Shown one piece after another: positions 7,801 through 14,072 of a stretch of 32,938 bases of DNA. The translations under genes were made by a program, and so were the position numbers. Location of the stretch: NCBI RefSeq assembly GCF_014196495.1, contig NZ_JACIDT010000029.1, positions 1-32,938 on the forward strand, in the 5' to 3' direction. Within the stretch, counting starts at the first letter, position 1; each line of letters begins with the position of its first letter. The notes below the pieces were generated by a model. The model did not search any database. It had not been told where the DNA came from and worked only from the letters and a program-made list of their open reading frames with translations. This DNA comes from Sphingobium jiangsuense. Lineage in GTDB: Bacteria; Pseudomonadota; Alphaproteobacteria; Sphingomonadales; Sphingomonadaceae.

Positions 7801-8752
7801 CCACGGCGGCGAGATAGTCGGCGAGCGGCATCGCCTCGTCGACGGCGATGCGGATCGGCAGCACGTTCATCACCATCGCGGGCACCCGCGCCGAGGCGCT
7901 GCCCATGCGGCCCATATGCGGCGTGCCGATGACGATCTCGCCCGTGCGGGTGAAGCGGCGGCAATAGGCGGCGACCAAAGCCGTCACCACATCGGGCCAG
8001 CTCAACCGCAAACCCTTGGCCAGCGCCATCAGCGCGGCGCGCGCGGCCTCCGGCATCGGCTGCGCATGGCGATGGAAATCATGCGCGGACTGGGCGCGGC
8101 CCGGCGCCATGCCGACCACATCCTCCATGCCCGCCATCGCCTCGCGCCACCAGCGCGCATCCTCCTCGCTCTGCGGGGAGGCGCGATAGGCGGCGTCCTC
8201 CGCCCACACCCCGGCAAGCGGCGCGAAGGGCTTGGCCATGCCGGGCGCGCCGGTCAGCGCGGCTTCGTACAGCGCCGACACCCGGCTCGTCAGCATCACC
8301 ATGCCGAAGCCGTCATTGGCGAAATGATGGACGCGCTGCGCCCAGAAATGGCGGTCGGGCGCGAGGATATAGAGATGCTGCGCCGCTATGGGATCGCGCT
8401 CCGGGTCCACGGCGCGGGCCATGTCGGCGCGGATCGCCGCCAATGCCGCCGCCTCCGGGTCCGCCTCCCGCTGAAGGTCGATCACCTCCAGGTGCGGGCG
8501 GAAGGCCGGGTCGATCCATTGCACCGGCCCCTCCGGCCGATCCTCGAACCGCAGCGACAGCGCCTCGGCCTCCTCGCTCACGCGCTCGACCGCCGCGCGG
8601 AAGGCGTCGCGATCGAGCGGCCCGCGCAGGTCGAGATATTGGCCGGTGTTGAAGATCGGATTGCCGGGGTCGAGCCGCTGCGCATACCAGAGGCCTGATT
8701 GCGCCTCGGTCAGCGGCACCGGCCCCTGCGCCGTCGCGCCGTCCGCCGTCAA
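4871..8752 (-). CDS. entF: Enterobactin-type non-ribosomal peptide synthetase EntF (C-A-T-TE)
   Basis: This 1293-aa single-module synthetase condenses DHB from the aryl carrier protein with serine and should release a DHB-Ser oligomer or trilactone. Domains: condensation about 10-440 with 'HHFANDG' (His142, His143, Asp147); adenylation about 460-935; carrier about 945-1020 with phosphopantetheine Ser981 in 'GGDSL'; thioesterase about 1035-1293 with Ser1115 in 'GWSVGG', Asp1142 and probably His1265. The ten specificity residues read D645 V646 W649 H688 F712 S714 L737 V745 D746 K927 (DVWHFSLVDK), which I recognise as the serine code of E. coli EntF. Length equals that of EntF. The start is a TTG at 8752 inside a TTGA overlap with the carrier gene stop; no ATG fits the junction. 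There are no frameshifts. The product (cyclic or linear, dimer or trimer) cannot be read from sequence. Confidence 0.95.
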   Translation of the reverse strand: MTADGATAQGPVPLTEAQSGLWYAQRLDPGNPIFNTGQYLDLRGPLDRDAFRAAVERVSEEAEALSLRFEDRPEGPVQWIDPAFRPHLEVIDLQREADPEAAALAAIRADMARAVDPERDPIAAQHLYILAPDRHFWAQRVHHFANDGFGMVMLTSRVSALYEAALTGAPGMAKPFAPLAGVWAEDAAYRASPQSEEDARWWREAMAGMEDVVGMAPGRAQSAHDFHRHAQPMPEAARAALMALAKGLRLSWPDVVTALVAAYCRRFTRTGEIVIGTPHMGRMGSASARVPAMVMNVLPIRIAVDEAMPLADYLAAVARQMGEARRHGRYRSEQLRRDLGLIGGNRRLHGPLINVQPYDRPPHFHGLDVTLHVTGTGPVEDINFTFRGDGTTGLTLEVDANPGLYSAAEVAAHGARLALFLATAAGADRLADVPTATPAEARAELEEHNATAHPVPDTTLTALIEAAMAARPNAPALRFEGETLTYAELDRRSAALASALRVRGGGAEAIVAVALPRSVELIVALVAVLRAGAAYLPLDLDHPAQRIATILGLAQPVAVLARDDAQGLYGERLLAPADWPGEGAVAASPAPEDAAYVIFTSGSTGDPKGVVVTHRAIVNRLLWMGEQYGFGPDDRILQKTPATFDVSVWEFFLPLIAGATLVVAPPGAHRDPAAIAALIRAEGVTTLHFVPSMLAAFLDAPESEGLSVRRVFCSGEELPADLRDRFHRRMRAELHNLYGPTEAAVDVSWWPAAAADISAPVPIGHAVWNTRLVLLDEHRRPVPQGMVGHLYLGGVQLARGYLGRPDLTEERFLPDPFHPGERLYMTGDLARRRADGAVVFLGRADHQVKIRGLRIELGEIEAVIAASGLARMATVQARDGRLVAYVVPGQGYDAQALRAALAARLPDYMVPAALIELEALPVTANGKLDRRALPEPRFEGTEGGALSTDSERRVAALYAEILGLDDLPGAGDDFFALGGDSLLAVRLMLRIREEWGHDPGLAALFEHPDVAGLAARIDAGGAAGGDAGLGPLITLARGEVDLPPLFLVHPAGGLCWGYRTLAASLSPRRTVHGLQSPALDLAVPAPGSIDALAADYARRIMEVYPQGPCHVAGWSVGGIIAQAVAVELRAAGREVGLVALLDSYPADCWRAEPEPTQAQALRALLAIAGYDAEAYPHLQTREQIVAFLKEGDSSLGNLPPQALDGVVRVVLDTNRLVRGHHHRRYDGVLTHIRAALDHRDRPDLTPDLWKDHAMTLDRIDVPFLHPQLTGAEASALIAPALSARMAAAATVTA

Positions 8753-9000
8753 GACGACGCCCCTTGCTGCCGCGCCTGCACCAGCGCCCACAGGCCCGAC
8801 AGCGTCGGCGTTTCGGCGATATCCCCGAAATCGAGCGGTACGCCTTCCTCTTCCCATTGCAGCAGCAGGTTCATCGCCCGCATCGAATCGAGGCCGAAGT
8901 CCATCAGATTGTCGTCGTCGCCGATCGCGGCCGGGGCCTCTTCCAGCATCGCCGCGATATCGGCGCGCAGCTTTTCCAGCGTGACGGGAGCATCGGTCAT
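8749..9000 (-). CDS. Stand-alone aryl carrier protein (ArCP, C-terminal half of EntB)
   Basis: This 83-aa acyl carrier-type protein should receive DHB from EntE on a phosphopantetheine arm and present it to the EntF condensation domain. The attachment site is Ser39 in 'DFGLDSMRAM', matching the 'DYGLDSVRMM' region of the EntB carrier domain, and the following 'LLQWEEEGVPLDFGDIAETPT' region also aligns with EntB. In E. coli EntB, VibB and DhbB this domain is fused to isochorismatase; here it is a separate gene. The ATG at 9000 overlaps the isochorismatase stop (ATGA), and the stop overlaps the TTG start of entF. A phosphopantetheinyl transferase is needed but none is encoded in the window. Confidence 0.93.
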   Translation of the reverse strand: MTDAPVTLEKLRADIAAMLEEAPAAIGDDDNLMDFGLDSMRAMNLLLQWEEEGVPLDFGDIAETPTLSGLWALVQARQQGASS

Positions 9001-9653
9001 GACAGGGCCTCGATCAGTTGGCGGGTGGAACGCACGACGCCGCTGCAATTGGCGACCAGCGCCAGCGCCTTGTCGTGCCAGCCCCGCGAGAAGTCGCCGA
9101 GCGCATCGGCGGCGAAAAAGGGGTGGATGTCGCGCTGGAATGCCTCGGACGCGGTGGCGAGGCAACCGATATGGGCATAGACGCCGCAGATGACGAGCTG
9201 ATCCCGTCCCCGCGCGCGCATCAGCGTTTCGAGATTGCTGCGCTGAAACGCGCTGTAGCGGTGCTTGACCAGCACGATATCGCCCGGCTGCGGGGCAAGC
9301 GGGTCGACGATCGGCTGATGCTCCGCCACATGGCGCATGCCCGGCCCCCAGAGATCGGCCTGAAGCCCGCGATCGCGCCGGTCCTGATCGCCGTTCTGCG
9401 CGGTGTAGAAGATGGGCAGGCCGCGAGCCCGCGCCGCCTCTGTCAGCGCGGCGATGTTGCGGACGATGCCGGCGATCGGTTCCGCATCCGGTGTAAAGGC
9501 GTCGACGAAATAGCGCTGCATGTCATGGACGAGCAGCGCCGCCCGATCCGGCGCCAGCACCCAGTCCGCGCGCGAGGGCGGCAGTTCGTCCTCCCCCGGC
9601 AGCGCATAGGGCGCGATCGACGGCAGGCGACGGGGCGCGGCGACGGCGCTCAT
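8997..9653 (-). CDS. entB: Isochorismatase (EntB N-terminal function only)
   Basis: This 218-aa cysteine-hydrolase-fold enzyme removes pyruvate from isochorismate to give 2,3-dihydro-2,3-dihydroxybenzoate. The catalytic Asp44 is in 'LLVHDMQRYFVDAF', and the family block 'ICGVYAHIGCLATASEAF' and 'FFAADALGDFSRGWHD' match EntB closely. EntB is normally about 285 aa with a C-terminal aryl carrier domain; this protein stops after the hydrolase and the carrier follows as its own gene. The ATG at 9653 overlaps the EntE stop (ATGA). Tight coupling should keep hydrolase and carrier in near-equal amounts, but the covalent link is lost. Confidence 0.95.
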   Translation of the reverse strand: MSAVAAPRRLPSIAPYALPGEDELPPSRADWVLAPDRAALLVHDMQRYFVDAFTPDAEPIAGIVRNIAALTEAARARGLPIFYTAQNGDQDRRDRGLQADLWGPGMRHVAEHQPIVDPLAPQPGDIVLVKHRYSAFQRSNLETLMRARGRDQLVICGVYAHIGCLATASEAFQRDIHPFFAADALGDFSRGWHDKALALVANCSGVVRSTRQLIEALS

Positions 9654-11284
9654 GCCTGCCCCTCCTGCTCCAGCAGTTGCGCGCGCAGCGAGGCGCGCAG
9701 TTCCTTGCGGCTGATCTTGCCGACGGCGGTGGTGGCGAAATCCTCGACGAAGACGATCTGGTCGGGAATCTTGAACGCCGCGATTTCCCGCCCGCGCATC
9801 CATGCCTTGAGGTCCGCCGGGCGCGGCGCTTCTCCCTGCGCGATGATGAAGGCGCAGCTGCGCTCGCCCAGGAAGCGGTCCGGCACCGATACCACCGCCG
9901 CGTCGAATATCTGCGGATGGGCGAGCAGATGATCCTCTATCTCCTCGGCGGAGATCTTCTCGCCCGCGCGGTTGATATGGTCGGTCGCGCGCCCCTGCAC
10001 GACCAGATAGCCGCCCGGCAGCCGCTTCACCACGTCGCCGGTGCGGTAAAAGCCGTCGGGCGTGAAGGACCGGGCATTGGCCGCCGGGTCGTCATGATAG
10101 GCGCGGATGGTATAGGGCCCGCGCGTCAGCAGGTTGCCCGGCTCGCCCTCCGGCACCGGATCGCCCGCATCGTCGAGGATCAGCACCTCGTCGTCGGGCG
10201 AGATCGCGCGTCCCTGCGTATCGGTGATGATGTCCTCCGGGTCGTCGAGGCGCGTATAGTTGACCAGCCCTTCGGCCATTCCGAACACCTGTTGCAGCGT
10301 GCAGCCCAGCACCGGCCGCACCCGCCGCGCAGCCTCCGGCATGAACTTGGCCCCTCCGACCTGCAACACCTGAAGGCTGGACAGGTCGGCCTTCGTCCGG
10401 GGCGCGGCCTGCAACCAGAGCAGCGCCAGCGGCGGCACCAGCCCGGTGATCGTCACCCCCTCCTGCTCGATCAGCGGAAAGGCGACATCGGGCGTCGGCG
10501 ACGGCGCCATCACCACTCGCGCCCCGGCATGGATCGCGCCGAAGATGCCGGGCGAACTCATCGGGAAATTATGCGCGACCGGCAGCGCGGCCAGATAGAC
10601 GCTGTCTGGCGTGATGCCGCAAATCGCGTTGCTGGCGCGGATGGAATAGAGATAATCGGCATGGGTGCGCGGGATCAGCTTGGAAAGGCCGGTGCTGCCG
10701 CCCGAAATCTGCACCAGCGCGACCGATTGCGGCGACGGCGCGCTGTCGGGCAGGGCCGCGGGATCGGCATCAATGCCGTCAAAGCCGACCTGATCGCCAC
10801 CCGCCTCGCCGACGACGATGACATGGCGCACGGCGGACACCTCCGCCCGCACCGCATTGGCGAGCGGGCGATAGTCGAAGCCCTCATGCCGATCCGCGAT
10901 CACATAGGCGACCGCCTCGGACTTGCGCGCGAAATGGACGATTTCCGTCTGCCGGTGGGCGGGCAGCGTGAATATGGGGATCAGCCCGGCCCGAAACAGG
11001 CCGAACACCACCGCGAGGAATTCCGGGATATTGGGCAGTTGCACGATCACCCGGTCGCCGGGCCGCAGCCCCAGCGCCAGAAAGCCCGCCGCCGCCCGAT
11101 CCGCCCGCGCGGCCAGCTCGCCATAGGTCCAGCGCCGCCCCTGCCCGGCCACGGCCACCGCATCCGGCCTTTCCGCCGCCTGCCGCGCCAGCACGGCCGG
11201 GAACGTCTCGTCCGTCCAATAGCCCCGCTCGCGATAGCGCGCCGCGAACTCCTCCGGCCAGATTTGCGCCAATGCCTTGATCAC
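9650..11284 (-). CDS. entE: 2,3-dihydroxybenzoate-AMP ligase (EntE)
   Basis: This 544-aa stand-alone adenylation enzyme activates DHB with ATP and loads it on the aryl carrier protein. The ATP-binding loop is 'ISGGSTGLSKLIPRTHADY', with later motifs 'FYRTGDVVK' and 'AVGKISRKEL'. Substrate-pocket residues Asn239 and Ser244 in 'AHNFPMSSPG' and Val341 in 'GMAEGLVNYTRLDDPED' correspond to DhbE Asn235, Ser240 and Val337. That combination favours 2,3-dihydroxybenzoate over salicylate. The start is a GTG at 11284 within a GTGA overlap with the entC stop. The end overlaps the entB ATG. The length matches EntE/DhbE. Confidence 0.96.
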   Translation of the reverse strand: MIKALAQIWPEEFAARYRERGYWTDETFPAVLARQAAERPDAVAVAGQGRRWTYGELAARADRAAAGFLALGLRPGDRVIVQLPNIPEFLAVVFGLFRAGLIPIFTLPAHRQTEIVHFARKSEAVAYVIADRHEGFDYRPLANAVRAEVSAVRHVIVVGEAGGDQVGFDGIDADPAALPDSAPSPQSVALVQISGGSTGLSKLIPRTHADYLYSIRASNAICGITPDSVYLAALPVAHNFPMSSPGIFGAIHAGARVVMAPSPTPDVAFPLIEQEGVTITGLVPPLALLWLQAAPRTKADLSSLQVLQVGGAKFMPEAARRVRPVLGCTLQQVFGMAEGLVNYTRLDDPEDIITDTQGRAISPDDEVLILDDAGDPVPEGEPGNLLTRGPYTIRAYHDDPAANARSFTPDGFYRTGDVVKRLPGGYLVVQGRATDHINRAGEKISAEEIEDHLLAHPQIFDAAVVSVPDRFLGERSCAFIIAQGEAPRPADLKAWMRGREIAAFKIPDQIVFVEDFATTAVGKISRKELRASLRAQLLEQEGQA

Positions 11285-12417
11285 GCCACCTTCTCCAGAA
11301 CCGCATCCCGTTCATCCACGCCGAGCGCCTGCAACATCGCCCGGAACTTGGCCGCGGTTTCCGCCACTTCCGCGTCGGGATCGGAGCCGGGCACGATGCC
11401 CGCCCCGGCATGCAGCATCAGGCTGCCCCCCTCCACCAGCGCGCAGCGCAGGGTGACGTGCCATTCGCCGTCGCCCCGTGCATCCACCCAGCCAAGCGCC
11501 CCTGCATAATAGCCGCGCCCCTCCGGTTCCAGCCCCCGGATCACCTCCAGCGCCGCGTCGCGGGGATAGCCGCCGACGGCGGGCGTCGGATGGAGCAGCG
11601 CGGCCAGCCCGGCGGCCGAGGGCGCGTCGTCCGATTTCAGTTCCCCCTCGATCCGCGTGCCCAGATGCCACATCGTCGCGGTGGAGCGCAGGCCGGTGCC
11701 CTCCGGCGTGCCCAGCCGCGCGCAATGGGGGGCGAGCAGGTCCAGTATCGCCTCCACCACCAGCGCATGCTCTCGCCTGTCCTTTTCCGAGCGCAGCAAG
11801 GCGTCGGCCGCCTGCCTGTCCTCCGCCTCGCCGGCATGGCGCCGGGCCGAACCGGCGAGCGGGTGGGACAGCACCGTCCGTCCCCGACGGGACAGCAGCA
11901 GTTCCGGCGTCGCCCCGACCAGCGTCGCGCCGCCCGCCCCTTCGGCGGCAAGATCGGCGAGGAAGGTCGTCACGCTCTCGTCCGCCGCCAGCCGCGCGAC
12001 GATGGCGAACGGATCGACCGGAGCGCCCGCCTCTATCCGCAGCCCGCGCGCCAGCACGACCTTGCGCAAGGCCCCGCCGGATGCGGCCATGTCGTGCAGC
12101 ACATGGCGCACCCGGTCGGCATAGACGGACGCGGGCGGGCATTCGCTCAGCCCGCCGATGGCGATACCGGAAGGCGCGGCGGCGGGGAGGGCCCCGTCCC
12201 CGCCCGTGCCCCATTCCACCTGTTCCGGCTGCACCAGCACCACCGGCCCGGCCCGGTCGAAGGGCATCGCGCCTACCAGCAGGCCGTCCTTCCCCTCAAC
12301 ATCGGACGCGAACCAGGCCCGCGTCGCGGCTTCGAGCGCGTCCACCCCTTCGCACGGAATCCGGCGCGCGGCACCGGAAGCACGCAGTGAAAAGCCAGCA
12401 CGCCAAAACCCAAACAC
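11281..12417 (-). CDS. entC: Isochorismate synthase (EntC)
   Basis: This 378-aa chorismate-utilising enzyme converts chorismate to isochorismate, the committed step of the DHB branch. Conserved blocks include 'KVVLARGLRI' with the catalytic Lys, 'LVGATPELLLSR', 'HPLAGSARRH', 'SEKDRREHALVVEAI', 'LLHPTPAVGGYPRDAA' and 'FAGAGIV'-like 'LHAGAGIVPGSDP', all matching EntC/DhbC. I chose the GTG at 12417 because GGAG lies 7 bases upstream and the homologous N-terminus begins here. An ATG at 12450 is in frame, but further extension would translate through the operator. It is the first gene of the six-gene operon, preceded by dyads at 12464-12480 and 12527-12545, so iron repression is expected. Confidence 0.95.
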   Translation of the reverse strand: MFGFWRAGFSLRASGAARRIPCEGVDALEAATRAWFASDVEGKDGLLVGAMPFDRAGPVVLVQPEQVEWGTGGDGALPAAAPSGIAIGGLSECPPASVYADRVRHVLHDMAASGGALRKVVLARGLRIEAGAPVDPFAIVARLAADESVTTFLADLAAEGAGGATLVGATPELLLSRRGRTVLSHPLAGSARRHAGEAEDRQAADALLRSEKDRREHALVVEAILDLLAPHCARLGTPEGTGLRSTATMWHLGTRIEGELKSDDAPSAAGLAALLHPTPAVGGYPRDAALEVIRGLEPEGRGYYAGALGWVDARGDGEWHVTLRCALVEGGSLMLHAGAGIVPGSDPDAEVAETAAKFRAMLQALGVDERDAVLEKVA

Positions 12418-12463
12418 ATGACATCTCCCGATGGCCGGACCAGCCCGCATGAGCGGGATTTTA

Positions 12464-12480
12464 TTGCGATTACTTCGCAA
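12464..12480. promoter_or_regulatory. Dyad TTGCGA-N5-TCGCAA in the entC leader
   Basis: The perfect dyad extends one base further on each side (ATTGCGA / TCGCAAT, 12463-12481) and ends 46 bases before the entC GTG. The same half-sites with the same spacer occur at 26822-26838 before hemO. Two iron genes sharing it suggests a common iron-responsive operator, probably Fur of the alphaproteobacterial type; the regulator assignment is inference. Confidence 0.6.
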
Positions 12481-12526
12481 TATCCACGCCTTTAGCTTCA
12501 TTTTATCGGGGGTGGATAGCATGAAT

Positions 12527-12545
12527 ATGGATAACCATTATCCAT
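12527..12545. promoter_or_regulatory. Fur-box-like 19-bp perfect palindrome
   Basis: ATGGATAA-CCA-TTATCCAT is perfectly symmetrical, and its core GATAAC-C-ATTATC fits the classical 6-1-6 Fur pattern (GATAAT-N-ATTATC). It lies 109 bases upstream of the entC GTG and 134 bases before the divergent small gene at 12680, so it could control both. A possible -10 (GATAAAAT on the minus strand, about 12503-12510) lies just downstream towards entC. Confidence 0.7.
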
Positions 12546-12679
12546 TGCGCTGATGCGCCCGCGCGGCGGCAGCGGGAATAATCAATATCCGCCAGCGGCA
12601 TTTGAACCCCGCCCGCGCCGGTGCGAGAAACTGCGATTCGCTCGCATCAACTCACCAGCACCCGCAGGATGGTCTTTCG

Positions 12680-13165
12680 ATGGATTTCCCCAAGCAGGAT
12701 AACGGCCCCCTCGCCCCGGCCGGGCGGATGCCGCTTCATCGCCGGCCGAGGCATGAGCGGCATATTCTCGGCCTGATCCGCGCCGCCGCGCGCAGCGATG
12801 ACGACGCCGGGGAAGGCGCGCCCGCCCCGGCGGAGGACGGGCGAACGCATTGGCTGTTCTTCTTCCAGCTGCGCCAGCTCGCGCAGGAAAACGGGCTGAC
12901 GATCCAGCCCCGGAACTGCCGGTGGGTGGGAACGGACGAGCTGCAATTGCTGGCCTGGATCGCGCGGGCGCAGCGATACCGGACCCAGGGCGAAAGCTTT
13001 CACCCGGACGAGCGGCTGACCCGATCGATCTTCCTGTGCGCGGGCATATTGACCGGGCAGGGCGTGAACCTGCCGCCCGTCACCATGCTGGCCCGCACGC
13101 GCCCGCACGCCGACGCGAGGAAGCGCGCGCGGACGCGGGGAACGAGGCCGGCAGCGAGGGTCTGA
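12680..13165 (+). CDS. Hypothetical protein, 161 aa, divergent from the siderophore operon
   Basis: I do not recognise this protein. The ATG at 12680 has AGGA ten bases upstream; the frame is open further 5' to 12602 only with a TTG and no good ribosome-binding site. The N-terminal third is Pro/Arg/Asp-rich and probably disordered. The middle, 'THWLFFFQLRQLAQENGL' to 'DELQLLAWIARAQRYR', looks like folded amphipathic helices. The C-terminus is Arg-rich and basic. There is no signal peptide or clear membrane segment. It shares its upstream region, with two candidate iron operators, with entC, so iron-dependent expression is possible. A strong hairpin (13166-13193) directly follows its stop. The protein sequence shows ordinary codon bias for the region, which supports a real gene. 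Confidence 0.65.
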   Translation: MDFPKQDNGPLAPAGRMPLHRRPRHERHILGLIRAAARSDDDAGEGAPAPAEDGRTHWLFFFQLRQLAQENGLTIQPRNCRWVGTDELQLLAWIARAQRYRTQGESFHPDERLTRSIFLCAGILTGQGVNLPPVTMLARTRPHADARKRARTRGTRPAARV

Positions 13166-13193
13166 GCGGGGAAGAACGCTCTCTCTTCCCCGC
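13166..13193. terminator. Bidirectional terminator hairpin between convergent genes
   Basis: A perfect 10-bp stem, GCGGGGAAGA (13166-13175) and TCTTCCCCGC (13184-13193), closes an 8-base loop. It starts directly after the stop of the small + strand gene and lies 20 bases beyond the SIP stop on the other strand. There is no long U-tract. Confidence 0.65.
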
Positions 13194-13212
13194 CCGCCTT
13201 ATCGGTCGCGGT

Positions 13213-13959
13213 TCAGTCTTCCAGCTTTTCATGGGCGTCGGCGACGCCCTGCTTCCAATAGCCCGCCGCCTTCAGCCAGCCCTTGGGATGGTTGCGCCGG
13301 CTGGTCACATGGTCGCGGACGGCGCGCGCGACCTGCGCCTCGCTGGCGATCCAGACGAAGCCGTCGCCCGCGGGCCAGTCGATCCGGTCCAGCGCGGCGA
13401 GCACCGGCTCCGGGTTCGCGGCCTCGCCGAGCGGGCGGTGCACCCATATCGCCTGATGGTCGGTTTCGGTGGAGAAAAGCTGCTCCTCCTCCGGCCCCGC
13501 GACCGCCACCACGGTGATGACCCGCGTGCCTTTGGGCAGTTCCTCCAGACGGCGGCCGATCGCGGGCAGCGCCGTTTCGTCACCGACCAGCAGCCACCAG
13601 TCGAAGGTCGGGGAAATGGTGACCGAGCCGCGCGGGCCGCCGATTTCCAGCACGTCGCCCACCGCCGCGTCGATCGCCCAGCGGGTCGCGGGCCCTGCGT
13701 CATGCACGGCGAAATCCAGCGTCAGCGTGCCCGCGCCGGTATCGAAGCGGCGCGGCGTGTAATCGCGCATCGCGGGCGTGCCGTCATCGGCCTGAACGAA
13801 CAGCTTCACATGATCGTCGGGTGAAAGGCTGGTGAAATCGGCCAGATCGCTGCCTTCCAGCAGGATACGGATCATGCCCGGCGTAACGTTGGTCTTTTCC
13901 TTCACGGTCAGGCGGTGGCGTTTGATCTCGTGCCGGTGGCGGGTAATCTGATGGGTCAT
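13213..13959 (-). CDS. Siderophore-interacting protein (SIP), FAD-dependent ferric-siderophore reductase
   Basis: This 248-aa flavoprotein of the ViuB/YqjH (NfeF) type would reduce ferric siderophore in the cytoplasm and release Fe2+. The FAD-binding N-terminal domain has the typical 'MRDYTPRRFD' motif and 'FAVHDAGPATRWA'; the C-terminal SIP domain has 'WLLVGDETALPAIGRRLEEL', 'WIASEAQVARAVRDH' and the family-typical 'AAGYWKQGVADAH'. The ATG at 13959 has GGAGA 7 bases upstream; the frame is open further but without a better start. It follows the PadR gene after 113 bases on the same strand, an arrangement recalling E. coli yqjH-yqjI, where the PadR-type NfeR controls the reductase. It probably processes the siderophore made by the neighbouring operon. 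Confidence 0.93.
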   Translation of the reverse strand: MTHQITRHRHEIKRHRLTVKEKTNVTPGMIRILLEGSDLADFTSLSPDDHVKLFVQADDGTPAMRDYTPRRFDTGAGTLTLDFAVHDAGPATRWAIDAAVGDVLEIGGPRGSVTISPTFDWWLLVGDETALPAIGRRLEELPKGTRVITVVAVAGPEEEQLFSTETDHQAIWVHRPLGEAANPEPVLAALDRIDWPAGDGFVWIASEAQVARAVRDHVTSRRNHPKGWLKAAGYWKQGVADAHEKLED

Positions 13960-14072
13960 ATATGTCTCCGATAAGGGGGTTGAATGAAGGCTGTAAGCGG
14001 TTGTCCGCCCCGCCTTTTTTCCGTTCTCCATAGGGGTGCCCGCCACGGCCGGAAGGCGCGGCGGCGTTGAAA

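Noticed and set aside
4952..8698. A very long open frame on the + strand, 1248 codons, antisense to entF
   Set aside because: It is Arg/His/Gln-rich low-complexity sequence, the usual shadow of a GC-rich gene on the opposite strand, and lacks any domain.
4871..8857. Longer EntF starting at 8857
   Set aside because: The additional 35 residues are translated from the carrier-protein gene in the wrong frame; the TTGA overlap at 8752 fits the operon pattern and gives the exact EntF length.
9650..11284. EntE as a salicylate-AMP ligase
   Set aside because: Ser244 and Val341 match DHB-specific enzymes, and EntA is present, which would be pointless for salicylate.
11281..12522. Longer EntC starting at 12522
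   Set aside because: This would translate through the TTGCGA dyad and has no ribosome-binding site; homology begins at the GTG at 12417.
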